Part shown: positions 9,601 through 17,689 of the stretch, piece by piece
Layout: each line of letters starts with the position of its first letter
Numbering within the stretch: the first letter of the stretch is position 1
Source of the DNA: Roseivirga sp.
GTDB lineage: Bacteria > Bacteroidota > Bacteroidia > Cytophagales > Cyclobacteriaceae
NCBI GenBank assembly: GCA_029262895.1
Contig: JAJCYM010000046.1
Coordinates: forward strand, 34,593-98,592
DNA: 64,000 bases
Direction: 5' to 3'
Translations under genes and position numbers: made by a program
The notes under the pieces: model-generated
What the model was told of the DNA's origin: nothing
Database searches by the model: none
Seen by the model: the letters and a program-made list of their open reading frames with translations, nothing else

Positions 9601-11469
9601 AGACTCGGTTCCTCAGCGGGCGAGTTAGGCGATGTAAATTGGTATAATCGAGGTACGGATCAAGGTTGTGCCATATTACGTTTAATCTTTGAGGATCAGA
9701 TAGGGTGGACAGCATCCTCTAACGCTGGGGATTTTAATGTGTTGACTCAGACCAAGCTCAATTTTCTGGCTGGTGAGTCAAATGTTTCGTTCCGAATTGT
9801 TTTTGGAGCACATACCAATATAAACTCGAACTCAGGGGACCCCTATGCGACTGATGGTTTTGCCATTGATGATTTTGAAATACTGGCAACTGAGCCGACT
9901 GCCGATTTTACATCAGATGAAACGATTGCTTTTCAAGGTGTCCCAATTCAATTTACCTATGCCTCCAATGGAGCGGATTCATTTCTATGGGATTTTGGAG
10001 ACAACACTACATCTACAGATGAAAATCCGGTACATGCTTATAATACATCAGGAGCATTCACGGTCCAATTGACCACGACCACCAATGGTCAGGATGCTGT
10101 AGAAACCAAAACGGATTTTATCAGAATCATCCCGACAAGAGCCCTACCCTATGTGCTTACCGATGGTGGAAATATGGAGGTTAATACGGAAGATTTTACT
10201 GCTTTTAATAATGTAGGTACCCCGTTTGAGTTGGGAGTTTCAGCAATAACAGGTAAAGATGGAACGGCAAGTGGCAGCAATGCCTGGGTCACAGGTTTAG
10301 CAGCAGCTCAGTACGCTGATGATACCAGGGCAGCGCTTGTTTCGCCACTATTTGGCTTATCACAACAAGGCAAATTATATACCTTACAATTCAAGGCCAA
10401 ATATTCCTTTGAAGATACCTGGGATGGTTTTATAGTGAGGTATACTACCGACAAAGGTCTGACATGGATTAAACTAAATGACAATGTGGAAGATGGGTGG
10501 TATAACACAACCAGTAATGCACAGTCTATTTTTGGAGCTTCGGTACCTATGTTCAGTGGGAGTACCAATGGTGAATTTGAAACCTATACGGCTGATGTGA
10601 CTTTCCTGTTTGGAGAAGATGTCGCCTTTCAGCTGCTATTTCTGACTGATCAAAATGCAGTTGATGTCGGTATGGCCGTAGATGATTTCGAGATTACTCT
10701 TGCTGATGCTCCGGCAACAGTGGCGGACTTCACCTTTACTACAGGTACTGGTTGCTCAGGGCAGTTCATTACATTCACTGATGCGTCCACTGGGGGTGTA
10801 GAAAGCTATTCGTGGGACTTCGGTCAAAATGCAACTCCACAAACCGCCACAGGGCCAGGCCCGCATACCGTCACCTATATGGGCACAGGTACTAGCACAG
10901 TGAGCCTTGACATAGTCAGTGTTTTTGGACAACCAGATTCTGAGAGCAAGGCCAATATTATTAGCACTTCTGCAACACATACGCCTAGCTTTACAGAGGA
11001 AGACAATGGGACCAGCAACATAGCGCGATTGGTTGCCTCTGATGGGGATGCCTATCAATGGTATCTATTGGGCGAGGAAGTCGTTGGAGCTACTTCTCAA
11101 ATTCTGTTGACCGAGGAAAGAGGGTCCTATACGGTTGACGTGACCGTTGGTGGTTGTACAGTGAGGACCGGCCCTCAGAGTATTATTGCTGCAACCGAGG
11201 CAGATGATGCATTCCAAAAAGGTGTCACTATTTTCCCTAATCCTGTTCAGGACATTGTGAATGTGAAGGTTTCAAACGCTGATGTGGGTCAGCTACAAAT
11301 TGTCTTCCACAGCATTTCCGGGAAAATGATATCGAATACCTCTGTTCAAAAGTCGTCATTCGATGAGGAATACCAATTCGATTTGGGAACGTTGAAATCG
11401 GGAACTTATCTGGTTGAAATAATCTCAGATAAGGGGCGGGCTGTGAAACGAGTTTTTAAAGAAAAGTAA
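6685..11469 (+). CDS. giant secreted BNR/PKD protein with T9SS sorting domain
   Basis: 1594 residues. An N-terminal hydrophobic signal (residues ~3-20) is followed by a charged stretch, then a sortilin/VPS10-like propeller region (~100-770) with at least seven Asp-box/BNR motifs of the SxDGGxTW type. Three PKD domains are centred on WSWDFGDG (W807), FLWDFGDN (W1102) and YSWDFGQN (W1377). Between them lie two similar jelly-roll-like blocks, each opening with a LPY...DGG motif (~855-1085 and ~1150-1345). The C-terminus (from ~1512, with FPNPV at 1517-1521) is a type A T9SS sorting domain ending VKRVFKEK, so the protein should cross the outer membrane by the type IX system. There is no protease or glycosidase signature, so adhesion or surface binding is inferred. 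Flanked by ~185-bp spacers. Confidence 0.88.
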   Translation: MKQRLLVIFSVLIVATLLFFPTPEKKTSKKDSNLVGPYEMPPIEKVEVERQRDQPHLALQQEFEMFKDDKLGFTPTQRLVEAYEAMKDKFESEEREQSAIPGVQWVERGPNNVGGRTRTLMFDPNDPDSKKLWAGAVTGGLWYIDDITSDQDQWQLEDGIMTNLAISSMTYDPTNTQVFYVGTGMGFSGIVRGAGIWKSADGGATWNQLTSTVNSNFFFVQKVEVTPTGTVLAATTTGIHRSTDGGTSWTNVQAARQADIEIASNGTIYASRGVNSTGGIVKSTDDGLNWTNITPPNTGNAGRTELAVAPSDPNIVYAVADGAQPPADVEYFKKTIDGGETWTDVTIPIYTEQAGCAEGTSHFTRGQAFFDLILNVHPEDPDLVYAGGISTHRSKDGGETWELITYWANVPCAAFAHADVHDIQFNPNDFDMIVLGTDGGIDYSPDAGDATVTPSFDRRVRGYNTVLFYYGAMVNQAGSNAMLAGAQDNGTQRFTSIGMNSTISALGGDGTFCSIDPNNANNQLASFVFNTYDYSTDGGLTFTRIAQDQSSGRFINPTDIDWEAGILYSAAGSNELGRLSGLLGNPGNFTKIPVSISGQISAVRVSPYTANRIFVGIQDNTNGGKIFMIDDANLATPTVTEITGNLDSNRGSFLRSIDIGVSDDQVLITYGNFGSTSVYETTDGGTNWVDKEDNLPDIPVMWGLYNPQNRQQVLLATHLGVWSTNDITAGSPNWEPSNNGLASVRVDHLVYRPADETVAAATHGRGLFTSNVFASTVRADFKTDQIVGYVGVPVNFEDASLLPGDSWSWDFGDGNTSTNQNASNTYATPGTYDVTLSIANGADDELKVGYVTILPTLPTPYAAADGGDFESNPEHFTSAALLNGIDVWERGVPGNHLNQTNSGTNLWKTNLDADIGDFGFNHSSALYTPAFDMSNMNQDYTMSFNLSMESFFCNVPFALKVEYSVNGGSQWQRLGSSAGELGDVNWYNRGTDQGCAILRLIFEDQIGWTASSNAGDFNVLTQTKLNFLAGESNVSFRIVFGAHTNINSNSGDPYATDGFAIDDFEILATEPTADFTSDETIAFQGVPIQFTYASNGADSFLWDFGDNTTSTDENPVHAYNTSGAFTVQLTTTTNGQDAVETKTDFIRIIPTRALPYVLTDGGNMEVNTEDFTAFNNVGTPFELGVSAITGKDGTASGSNAWVTGLAAAQYADDTRAALVSPLFGLSQQGKLYTLQFKAKYSFEDTWDGFIVRYTTDKGLTWIKLNDNVEDGWYNTTSNAQSIFGASVPMFSGSTNGEFETYTADVTFLFGEDVAFQLLFLTDQNAVDVGMAVDDFEITLADAPATVADFTFTTGTGCSGQFITFTDASTGGVESYSWDFGQNATPQTATGPGPHTVTYMGTGTSTVSLDIVSVFGQPDSESKANIISTSATHTPSFTEEDNGTSNIARLVASDGDAYQWYLLGEEVVGATSQILLTEERGSYTVDVTVGGCTVRTGPQSIIAATEADDAFQKGVTIFPNPVQDIVNVKVSNADVGQLQIVFHSISGKMISNTSVQKSSFDEEYQFDLGTLKSGTYLVEIISDKGRAVKRVFKEK

Positions 11470-11687
11470 AGTAGGGTAACCTCAAAACGGAGATATCGAT
11501 AAGCCCCTGCGAATCCAATCGAATTGCTTAATGCACTTCGGCACGACTTGTGCACGTGAATTGCTTGTTGAGAAATGATTAGTCAAGGATTAATTCAATT
11601 AGGCAAACCGTCTAAACGACTCCTGCACATTGGAGGTAGCTATAGAAGGTTCGCAAAGTATCAGTGGAATCATTAAAGAATAATTAC

Positions 11688-12128
11688 ATGAGACAGATGA
11701 TAACCTTTGTACCGAAATATGTGGTTTTTGCAGTTATTTTAAGCCTATTCGCAAGTGCCTGTGCATCCAGTAAAAAGAACTCCGACAATCAATCTGAGGA
11801 CATTTACAAACAGCTGGCCGAGGAAAAATACCAAGACAATATTGAGTATTCTCGAAGCCCAAATGGCGGCTTTATGTTGGTCATAAAGGACATCAAAGGC
11901 ACCTCTCAACAACCAAGAAATGACCTGCGATTTTTTGTCTATGACCTTAAGAATCAAAAAATAACTTTCGAATTGAGGGTAGGCATGGGCGTTGTTAAGT
12001 GGATGGATGAAAACCATTTGGAAGTTTTTCGGACACCAACTGTTGTGCGCGAAGGTTATGAAAGGGATGACTTTATCACAGTCTACAATGCTCTGGATGG
12101 CTCTTCAAGACCTAAAAAAGCCAAATAG
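11688..12128 (+). CDS. putative lipoprotein
   Basis: 146 residues from the ATG at 11688. The reading frame also extends upstream to a GTG at 11664, but the ATG places the hydrophobic signal near the terminus. The lipobox is LFASAC (signal ~8-24), so a lipid-anchored envelope protein is predicted. The mature part has a Ser/Asn/Lys-rich linker and a beta-rich domain (GGFMLVIKDIK, LRFFVYDLKNQKITFELRV). No named family recognised. Its stop lies 5 bp from the convergent stop of mnmD. Confidence 0.7.
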   Translation: MRQMITFVPKYVVFAVILSLFASACASSKKNSDNQSEDIYKQLAEEKYQDNIEYSRSPNGGFMLVIKDIKGTSQQPRNDLRFFVYDLKNQKITFELRVGMGVVKWMDENHLEVFRTPTVVREGYERDDFITVYNALDGSSRPKKAK

Positions 12129-12133
12129 TCGGA

Positions 12134-12814
12134 TCAGACCTTCATAGCTCTGACCATTTCTTTCTTCCCAGGAGGCCCGTCAAGTGTTTCTACTTTAAAA
12201 CCCAGCGCACTCAGGTCCCTTTTGAATTGACCTCTGGCACAATAGGTCACCAGAATAGCATTGGAGTTCATCATGTCTCTCACTTTGCCTAGAACCTCAG
12301 GCTCCCACATTTCAGCCTGTTTACTCGGGGCAAATGCATCAAAGTAAATCAGGTCATAACCATTTAAGGAATCAAAATCTTGCAATGCAACTTTAGATTT
12401 GTGCAGGGAAAACCTGTTGGTCATTTCCACACTTTCTTCCCAGAGTGAATTGTGCATCTCGGCAAACATATTCTCAAAACCAGCCAAAATCGGATTATCG
12501 CAAAAGTTAAGTTCAGAAAAAATCTCAGTCGTCAAAGGAAAAGGTTCGAGCGTAGTATAATGAATTGTAACATTAAGATCAGAAGCCTCTTTCAAACTCA
12601 GCAGGGCATTCAGGCCAGTACCAAAGCCTACCTCAAGAATTCTGACATCTACAGGTTTGTGTAACCCACAATAGTGCTGAAGACCTTCTTTGATAAATAC
12701 ATGCTGAGACTCAGTAATCGCGCCATGGGTGGAGTGATAAGTTTCGTTCATGGATGGAACGAACAAGGAGTTTGATCCATCCTCTGTGGTAATGATTCTA
12801 ATCTCGTGGTCCAC
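12134..12814 (-). CDS. mnmD: MnmD-like tRNA mnm5s2U methyltransferase (MnmC methylase-domain homologue)
   Basis: 226 residues. The stand-alone SAM-dependent methyltransferase is related to the N-terminal domain of MnmC (DUF752) and would complete mnm5s2U at tRNA wobble positions. Marks are SLFVPSMNETYHSTHGAI (residues ~16-33), the SAM-binding ILEVGFGTGLNALLSL, and YFDAFAPSKQAEMW plus TYCARGQFKRDL in the catalytic half. There is no FAD oxidoreductase domain, as in Gram-positive MnmD and many Bacteroidota proteins. It overlaps ispF by 1 bp, third in a minus-strand operon after the M16 peptidase and ispF. Confidence 0.88.
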   Translation of the reverse strand: MDHEIRIITTEDGSNSLFVPSMNETYHSTHGAITESQHVFIKEGLQHYCGLHKPVDVRILEVGFGTGLNALLSLKEASDLNVTIHYTTLEPFPLTTEIFSELNFCDNPILAGFENMFAEMHNSLWEESVEMTNRFSLHKSKVALQDFDSLNGYDLIYFDAFAPSKQAEMWEPEVLGKVRDMMNSNAILVTYCARGQFKRDLSALGFKVETLDGPPGKKEMVRAMKV

Positions 12815-13293
12815 TATACTTTCTGGATCAAAACGGTGGCATAGGCGGCAACGCCTTCTTCCTTACCCACAAAACCTAAACGCTCAGTCGTTGTGGCCTT
12901 AATAGATATGTCATCTTCTTCTATGCCCATTACCTGAGAAAGGCAAGCTTTCATTTGGGGTATATATGGGTTTACCTTTGGCTGCTGCAAGCAAATGGTT
13001 GAATCAATATTGCCAATTTCATAGCCCTTGTCCTTAACCAACCCAAGAACACGCTCCAACAAAATCTTGCTGTCAATTCCTTTGAACGCAGGGTCTGTGT
13101 CTGAAAAATGGAAGCCTATATCACGAAGGTTGGCAGCTCCAAGCAAGGCATCGCAGATGACATGGATTAGTACATCCGCATCTGAATGACCCACCGCCCC
13201 AGCACTGTGTTCAATTTTAATTCCGCCAAGCCAAAACTCAGCGTCTTGCTCCAATTTGTGAACATCATATCCAAATCCTACTCTGATCTTCAT
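12814..13293 (-). CDS. ispF: 2-C-methyl-D-erythritol 2,4-cyclodiphosphate synthase
   Basis: 159 residues, full length. IspF forms the cyclic diphosphate in the MEP isoprenoid pathway as a trimer with Zn. Visible metal and substrate motifs are GFGYDVHKL (Asp10, His12), GHSDADVLIHVICDALLGAA, RDIGFHFSDTDPAFKG and ATTTERLGFVGKEEG near the C-terminus. It shares 4 bp with the upstream M16 peptidase gene (ATGA-type overlap) and 1 bp with mnmD, so the three genes form one operon. Confidence 0.97.
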   Translation of the reverse strand: MKIRVGFGYDVHKLEQDAEFWLGGIKIEHSAGAVGHSDADVLIHVICDALLGAANLRDIGFHFSDTDPAFKGIDSKILLERVLGLVKDKGYEIGNIDSTICLQQPKVNPYIPQMKACLSQVMGIEEDDISIKATTTERLGFVGKEEGVAAYATVLIQKV

Positions 13294-14531
13294 GCCGATT
13301 CTGATTTATAATAAAGTACTGAAGCATTATCTCTTGACAAAATTCGTTTTGACATTTCACTTACCTGACTTGCAGTCACCTTCTGAATTAATTCAGGTTC
13401 TTTGTTTATATAATCCGGGTCTCCGTTCACTGCTGCATAGGCCAAATTCATGGCTCTGCTCAATACTTCGGTCTCCGAGAAAACCAGCGTTGATTCAGCC
13501 TTGTTTTTCACCTTGGTCAATTCTTCCACTTCAAATCCATTCCGGATAAAATTATCAATCACAGACCAAACCCGTTCTTCTGCCGATTCCAAACTAACTC
13601 CCTGTACCAATTTCGCACTGATCACTAGCAATCCCGGATCAGTTGAGCCTAAAACATAGGCGTCTATAGTATTAAAAATACGCTCTTTATTTACCAATTG
13701 CTCGTACAGTCTGGACGATTTACCCCTTCCCAACATGTCACCCATCAAATCTACAGCAAGATAGTTCTTATCAAACCGACCAGGCATATGAAAAGCCATA
13801 TAGAGCGCATCGACCGGTACTTTGGCTGATGTTTCCAGAAACCTTCTTTGGTTTTGTTTTGGCTCTTTAGGCAGGTCACGCAGATAAGGTTCACCTGCAG
13901 GGATTGGTGCAAACCACTTCTCCGATAGCTCCTTTACCTGATCCAATGTAACATCACCGGCCACCACCATCACGGCATTATTGGGGGTATAGAATTTTTT
14001 AAAGAACGCTTTAACATCAGACATCTGGGCATCTTCTATATGAGCTATCTCTTTGCCGATGGTTGGCCACAGATACGGATGTTGTTCATAGGCTAAAGGC
14101 CTCAACTTCATCCACACATCCCCGTAAGGTTGATCAAGATAACGCTGCTTAAACTCTTCTATAACTACTTTTTGCTGCACGTCCAGCACCTTTGGGTCAA
14201 ACGACAGACTCAGCATCCGATCAGATTCCAACCAGAAAGCGGTTTCTATATTCACCGAAGGCACTGTGATATAATAGTTGGTAATATCCGGGCTTGTAAA
14301 TGCATTGTTATCACCACCCACTTGTTGAAGCGGCTCGTCATAGCTGGGAATGTTAACAGAGCCTCCAAACATCAGATGCTCAAACAAGTGAGCAAACCCA
14401 GTTTGATCAGGCGTTTCATCTCTCGAGCCGACATCATAAAGAATATTCATTACGGCAGTGGGTGCCGAATGGTCCTCATGCACATATACCCTTAGACCAT
14501 TATTGAGAGTGAAGCTTTGATAGTTTATCAT
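13290..14531 (-). CDS. M16 family zinc peptidase
   Basis: 413 residues. The inverted zinc motif HxxEH is present as HLFEHLMFGG (His48, Glu51, His52), with the downstream zinc-ligand helix KVVIEEFKQR. The chain corresponds to one complete M16 (PqqL/processing-peptidase-like) unit of active plus inactive lobes. Paired inactive subunits are common in this family, but no second M16 gene is adjacent. No signal peptide is visible at this start, so location is uncertain. First gene of the operon with ispF and mnmD. Confidence 0.92.
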   Translation of the reverse strand: MINYQSFTLNNGLRVYVHEDHSAPTAVMNILYDVGSRDETPDQTGFAHLFEHLMFGGSVNIPSYDEPLQQVGGDNNAFTSPDITNYYITVPSVNIETAFWLESDRMLSLSFDPKVLDVQQKVVIEEFKQRYLDQPYGDVWMKLRPLAYEQHPYLWPTIGKEIAHIEDAQMSDVKAFFKKFYTPNNAVMVVAGDVTLDQVKELSEKWFAPIPAGEPYLRDLPKEPKQNQRRFLETSAKVPVDALYMAFHMPGRFDKNYLAVDLMGDMLGRGKSSRLYEQLVNKERIFNTIDAYVLGSTDPGLLVISAKLVQGVSLESAEERVWSVIDNFIRNGFEVEELTKVKNKAESTLVFSETEVLSRAMNLAYAAVNGDPDYINKEPELIQKVTASQVSEMSKRILSRDNASVLYYKSESA

Positions 14532-14576
14532 TCAGTAGTTGTAGGGAGGCAAAAATAAAAATTATGCCCATTAATT

Positions 14577-14605
14577 TTTGCAGTTTGCCCATTACATTAA
14601 TTTTG
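14577..14605 (+). promoter_or_regulatory. candidate promoter of the E1 fusion gene
   Basis: TTTG (14577-14580) and TAATTTTG (14598-14605), separated by 17 bp, resemble the Bacteroidota -33/-7 elements (TTTG, TAnnTTTG). The start codon lies 21 bp downstream at 14627. It shares the short intergenic region with the divergent M16 gene. Confidence 0.4.
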
Positions 14606-14626
14606 TGGCCTTTACATTGAAGACAT

Positions 14627-16606
14627 ATGCGATTTAAGCGAGATTCTTATTCTGATCAACAGTTGGTTGATTTGTATCAGCAAATTTTGAAGCCAAGGCT
14701 GATAGAAGAAAAAATGTTGATCCTACTACGACAGGGCAAAATCAGCAAATGGTTTTCAGGAATAGGGCAAGAAGGCATTTCGGTCGGAGCCGTTGAAGCG
14801 TTGGCTTCAGACGAATACATTCTCCCAATGCACAGAAATCTCGGGGTTTTTACAGGAAGAAACGTTCCCTTTGAGAGGCTCTTCGCACAGTTTCAAGGTA
14901 AACTTAGTGGTTTCACAAAGGGCCGAGATCGCTCGTTTCACTTCGGAACGAAAGAACATCACATTGTTGGGATGATCTCTCACCTAGGTCCGCAAATGGC
15001 CTTGGCCGATGGCATAGCACTGGCCAATAAGCTTCGTGAAGACAAAAAAGCTACACTGGTTTTTACAGGTGACGGAGCAAGTTCTCAAGGAGATTTTCAT
15101 GAGGCCTTGAACGTAGCAGCAGTCTGGGGTTTACCCGTAATCTTTGTCATAGAGAACAATGGCTATGGCTTATCGACTCCAAGTAACGAGCAATTCAAAT
15201 TCAAAAACTTCACTGACAAAGGACCAGGATACGGCATTAAGGCGGTGCGTGTTGATGGTAACAACCTGCTGGAGGTGCACAGTACCATTTCCGACTTGGC
15301 TAAAGAAATTCGAAAGAAGCCAGAACCTGTGATTGTTGAGGCGATGACCTTTAGAATGAGAGGGCATGAAGAAGCCAGTGGAACAAAATATGTGCCGCAG
15401 GAGCTTTTTGAAAAATGGGGTAAGAAAGACCCGGTAGACAACTATGAAAAGTTTCTGCTCAAGGAAAAAGTACTGGATAAGGCCAAGATAGATTCGATTA
15501 AAAATGGCATCAAGGCCGATATAGATGCAGGGCTTAAAATCGCTTTTGCTGAAGAGAAGCCAGGAGCCTCTACTACTCAGGAACTTGCCGACCTTTTTAA
15601 GCCTTATGAGCAAAAGATACACCAGCCCAAAACAGACAGTCTTTCCGAAAAGAGACTCGTAGATGCCATTTCGGATTCTCTAAGACAGAGTATGGAAGAA
15701 TACGCCAACCTGGTAATCATGGGGCAGGACGTGGCAGAATATGGTGGTGTTTTTAAGATTACTGAAGGTTTCATTGAGCTATTCGGGAAAGAAAGAGTGA
15801 GAAACACACCCCTCTGTGAATCTGCAATTATTGGCACTGGGATGGGACTCTCTATCAACAATTACAAAGCCGTAATAGAAATGCAATTTGCGGATTTTGT
15901 GACCTGCGGCTTCAATCAAATAGTAAATAACCTGGCCAAAAGCCATTATCGCTGGGGACAAAATGCTGATGTGGTCGTAAGGATGCCAACAGGTGCAGGT
16001 GTAGGAGCCGGACCGTTCCACTCCCAATCAAACGAAGCCTGGTTTTTCCATACCCCAGGCTTAAAAATTCTTTACCCTTCCAACCCAAGAGATGCCAAGG
16101 GTCTATTGAATGCAGCCATTGAAGACCCAAATCCTTATCTCTTCTTTGAACATAAATATTTGTACCGCTCGCTGTCTGAAGTGATCCCTGATGATTACTA
16201 TACGACCGAAGTAGGAAAGGCTGCTTTGGTAAGCGAGGGAGAGGACATTTCCATCATTACCTATGGCATGGGTGTACATTGGGCCAAAGAGATAATGGCT
16301 GAACATGATCATATTCAAGCCGACATCCTGGACCTCAGAACACTGCTCCCTTGGGACAAGGAGGCTGTAGAAGCAACGGTTAAAAAAACCAATAAGGTTA
16401 TTGTACTACATGAGGACACTATGACCGGAGGTATTGGTGCCGAAATTGCCGCATGGATAAGTGAACATTGTTTTGAATTCCTGGATGCACCTGTAATTAG
16501 AGAAGCCAGCCTGGATACTCCCGTCCCATTCAGCACTGCTTTGGAGGAGAACTTTCTTCCGAAAAAGCGTCTTGCCGACAAAGTCCGTGAACTTTTGGCC
16601 TACTAA
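14627..16606 (+). CDS. 2-oxoacid dehydrogenase E1, fused alpha and beta subunits
   Basis: 659 residues joining two usually separate polypeptides. The alpha half (~1-325) has the TPP-binding GDGASSQGDFHEALN...ENNGYGLST motif. The beta half (~335-659) has GQDVAEYGGVFKITEGF, GVGAGPFHSQSNEAWF and LLPWDKEAVEATVKKTNKV. It decarboxylates a 2-oxoacid and passes the acyl group to a lipoyl E2; the fused form in Bacteroidota is usually assigned to branched-chain 2-oxoacids, but pyruvate cannot be excluded. No E2 or E3 gene is nearby. The ytxJ gene follows after 29 bp. Confidence 0.9.
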   Translation: MRFKRDSYSDQQLVDLYQQILKPRLIEEKMLILLRQGKISKWFSGIGQEGISVGAVEALASDEYILPMHRNLGVFTGRNVPFERLFAQFQGKLSGFTKGRDRSFHFGTKEHHIVGMISHLGPQMALADGIALANKLREDKKATLVFTGDGASSQGDFHEALNVAAVWGLPVIFVIENNGYGLSTPSNEQFKFKNFTDKGPGYGIKAVRVDGNNLLEVHSTISDLAKEIRKKPEPVIVEAMTFRMRGHEEASGTKYVPQELFEKWGKKDPVDNYEKFLLKEKVLDKAKIDSIKNGIKADIDAGLKIAFAEEKPGASTTQELADLFKPYEQKIHQPKTDSLSEKRLVDAISDSLRQSMEEYANLVIMGQDVAEYGGVFKITEGFIELFGKERVRNTPLCESAIIGTGMGLSINNYKAVIEMQFADFVTCGFNQIVNNLAKSHYRWGQNADVVVRMPTGAGVGAGPFHSQSNEAWFFHTPGLKILYPSNPRDAKGLLNAAIEDPNPYLFFEHKYLYRSLSEVIPDDYYTTEVGKAALVSEGEDISIITYGMGVHWAKEIMAEHDHIQADILDLRTLLPWDKEAVEATVKKTNKVIVLHEDTMTGGIGAEIAAWISEHCFEFLDAPVIREASLDTPVPFSTALEENFLPKKRLADKVRELLAY

Positions 16607-16635
16607 AGCACTTAATGTAGCTTATTGTTAAACTC

Positions 16636-17004
16636 ATGTTCTGGAAAAATAAGAAAGAAGTTGCTGAGGTTGAATGGTTTAAGCTGACAGATGTTGCCCA
16701 GCTTGATGAGATCGTAGCAGAAAGTCGTTCCAAGACCGTCCTGATATACAAGCATAGTACGAGATGCGGTATTAGCAGCATGGCCTTTGATAGACTTACA
16801 AGAGGTTGGGAGGCAGAATATGAAGACCGGATTAAGCCATATTATCTGGATCTTATTGCCTATCGAGAATTGTCAAATGAAGTTGCAAAACGCTTCGGTG
16901 TTTATCATCAATCACCTCAGGTCATCTTGGTTAAAAACGGAATGGCCATATATGATAATTCACACATGGCCATTTCCTTTGGTATATTAAAAGAGCAACT
17001 CTAG
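16636..17004 (+). CDS. ytxJ: YtxJ-type monothiol bacilliredoxin
   Basis: 122 residues with a thioredoxin-like fold. The motif HSTRCGISSMAFDRL has a single active cysteine in the TRCGISS position characteristic of YtxJ, and the cis-Pro loop is seen in HQSPQVILVKNG. YtxJ is proposed to remove bacillithiol from mixed disulfides, which fits bshC in this window. Its stop codon overlaps by 4 bp the stop of the convergent WxxGxW protein gene, an unusually tight convergent junction. Confidence 0.88.
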   Translation: MFWKNKKEVAEVEWFKLTDVAQLDEIVAESRSKTVLIYKHSTRCGISSMAFDRLTRGWEAEYEDRIKPYYLDLIAYRELSNEVAKRFGVYHQSPQVILVKNGMAIYDNSHMAISFGILKEQL

Positions 17005-17522
17005 AAAACTACCCAGCATCCCGGAATCCAAATCCTTATTCCACCTCTTCTGGAATAATGCCCCTGAACCCAGCGATGGTGGTTTTGGCGAGCTTGCCAA
17101 GAGCCATCTATCCAGACCTCTCTGTCAAGTCTTCTACTGTACTTCCAATGTCCTGCAACCCAAATATGTCGCAGGCTTGGTCTGTACGGCTTTCCATAGC
17201 GCTGATATCTTTGAAAGTCCCTTGAAGAGCCATATCTGTAATATGATCCTCCACGATAACCGTCATAACTTACGTAGCTGCGATTAACGACCTTCACTTT
17301 TCTATTACCGTTCTGTCCCCGATTATATCCGCTCTTTCCACGGTCGCTTCCACTCCGGCCCCTGTCATATCTACTCTTCCCACGATTGGGTTTATCCCTT
17401 GTCTCCTTGCGATAATCACCCCTATCATTCCTTTGCCCCTGTCTTCCCCGCTGAGCCATCAAAGCATCCGTGCTCAACATCAGGATTGACAGTATTCCTA
17501 TGATTAGTATATTTCTTTTCAT
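17001..17522 (-). CDS. secreted Arg/Gly-rich protein with WxxGxW-type repeats
   Basis: 173 residues. A signal peptide (~1-23, ending ALMA before QRGR) is followed by a low-complexity Arg/Gly/Asp/Asn-rich region (24-85, repeated DRGKSGYNRG-like units). The C-terminal part has four aromatic repeats (HIWVAGHWKY, EVWIDGSWQA, HRWVQGHYSR, RIWIPGCWVV) that match the YXWXGXW/WXXGXW repeat family. These proteins are periplasmic or surface proteins of unknown role. The RG-rich linker may bind nucleic acid or polyanions, but that is a guess. Confidence 0.72.
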   Translation of the reverse strand: MKRNILIIGILSILMLSTDALMAQRGRQGQRNDRGDYRKETRDKPNRGKSRYDRGRSGSDRGKSGYNRGQNGNRKVKVVNRSYVSYDGYRGGSYYRYGSSRDFQRYQRYGKPYRPSLRHIWVAGHWKYSRRLDREVWIDGSWQARQNHHRWVQGHYSRRGGIRIWIPGCWVVF

Positions 17523-17630
17523 AACCCTGATATTTAAGTTTAAAATTTGTTCAAGGTCCGGACCATTTAATCAATGCATTGACACTCCACTTTCCATTAC
17601 CGTGCCAGAAATAAAATGCTCTACATAGAA

Positions 17631-17652
17631 AAAGGCATCTTACGATGCCTTT
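17631..17652 (-). terminator. terminator hairpin, probably bidirectional
   Basis: Perfect 9-bp stem AAAGGCATC (17631-17639) / GATGCCTTT (17644-17652) with a TTAC loop and T-rich flanks on both strands. It lies 38 bp downstream of the end of the interrupted gene at 17690-18418, on the strand of that gene. Confidence 0.75.
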
Positions 17653-17689
17653 TTCCTTTTTACTTAATTGGTTTTGAATGAGTTAGAAA

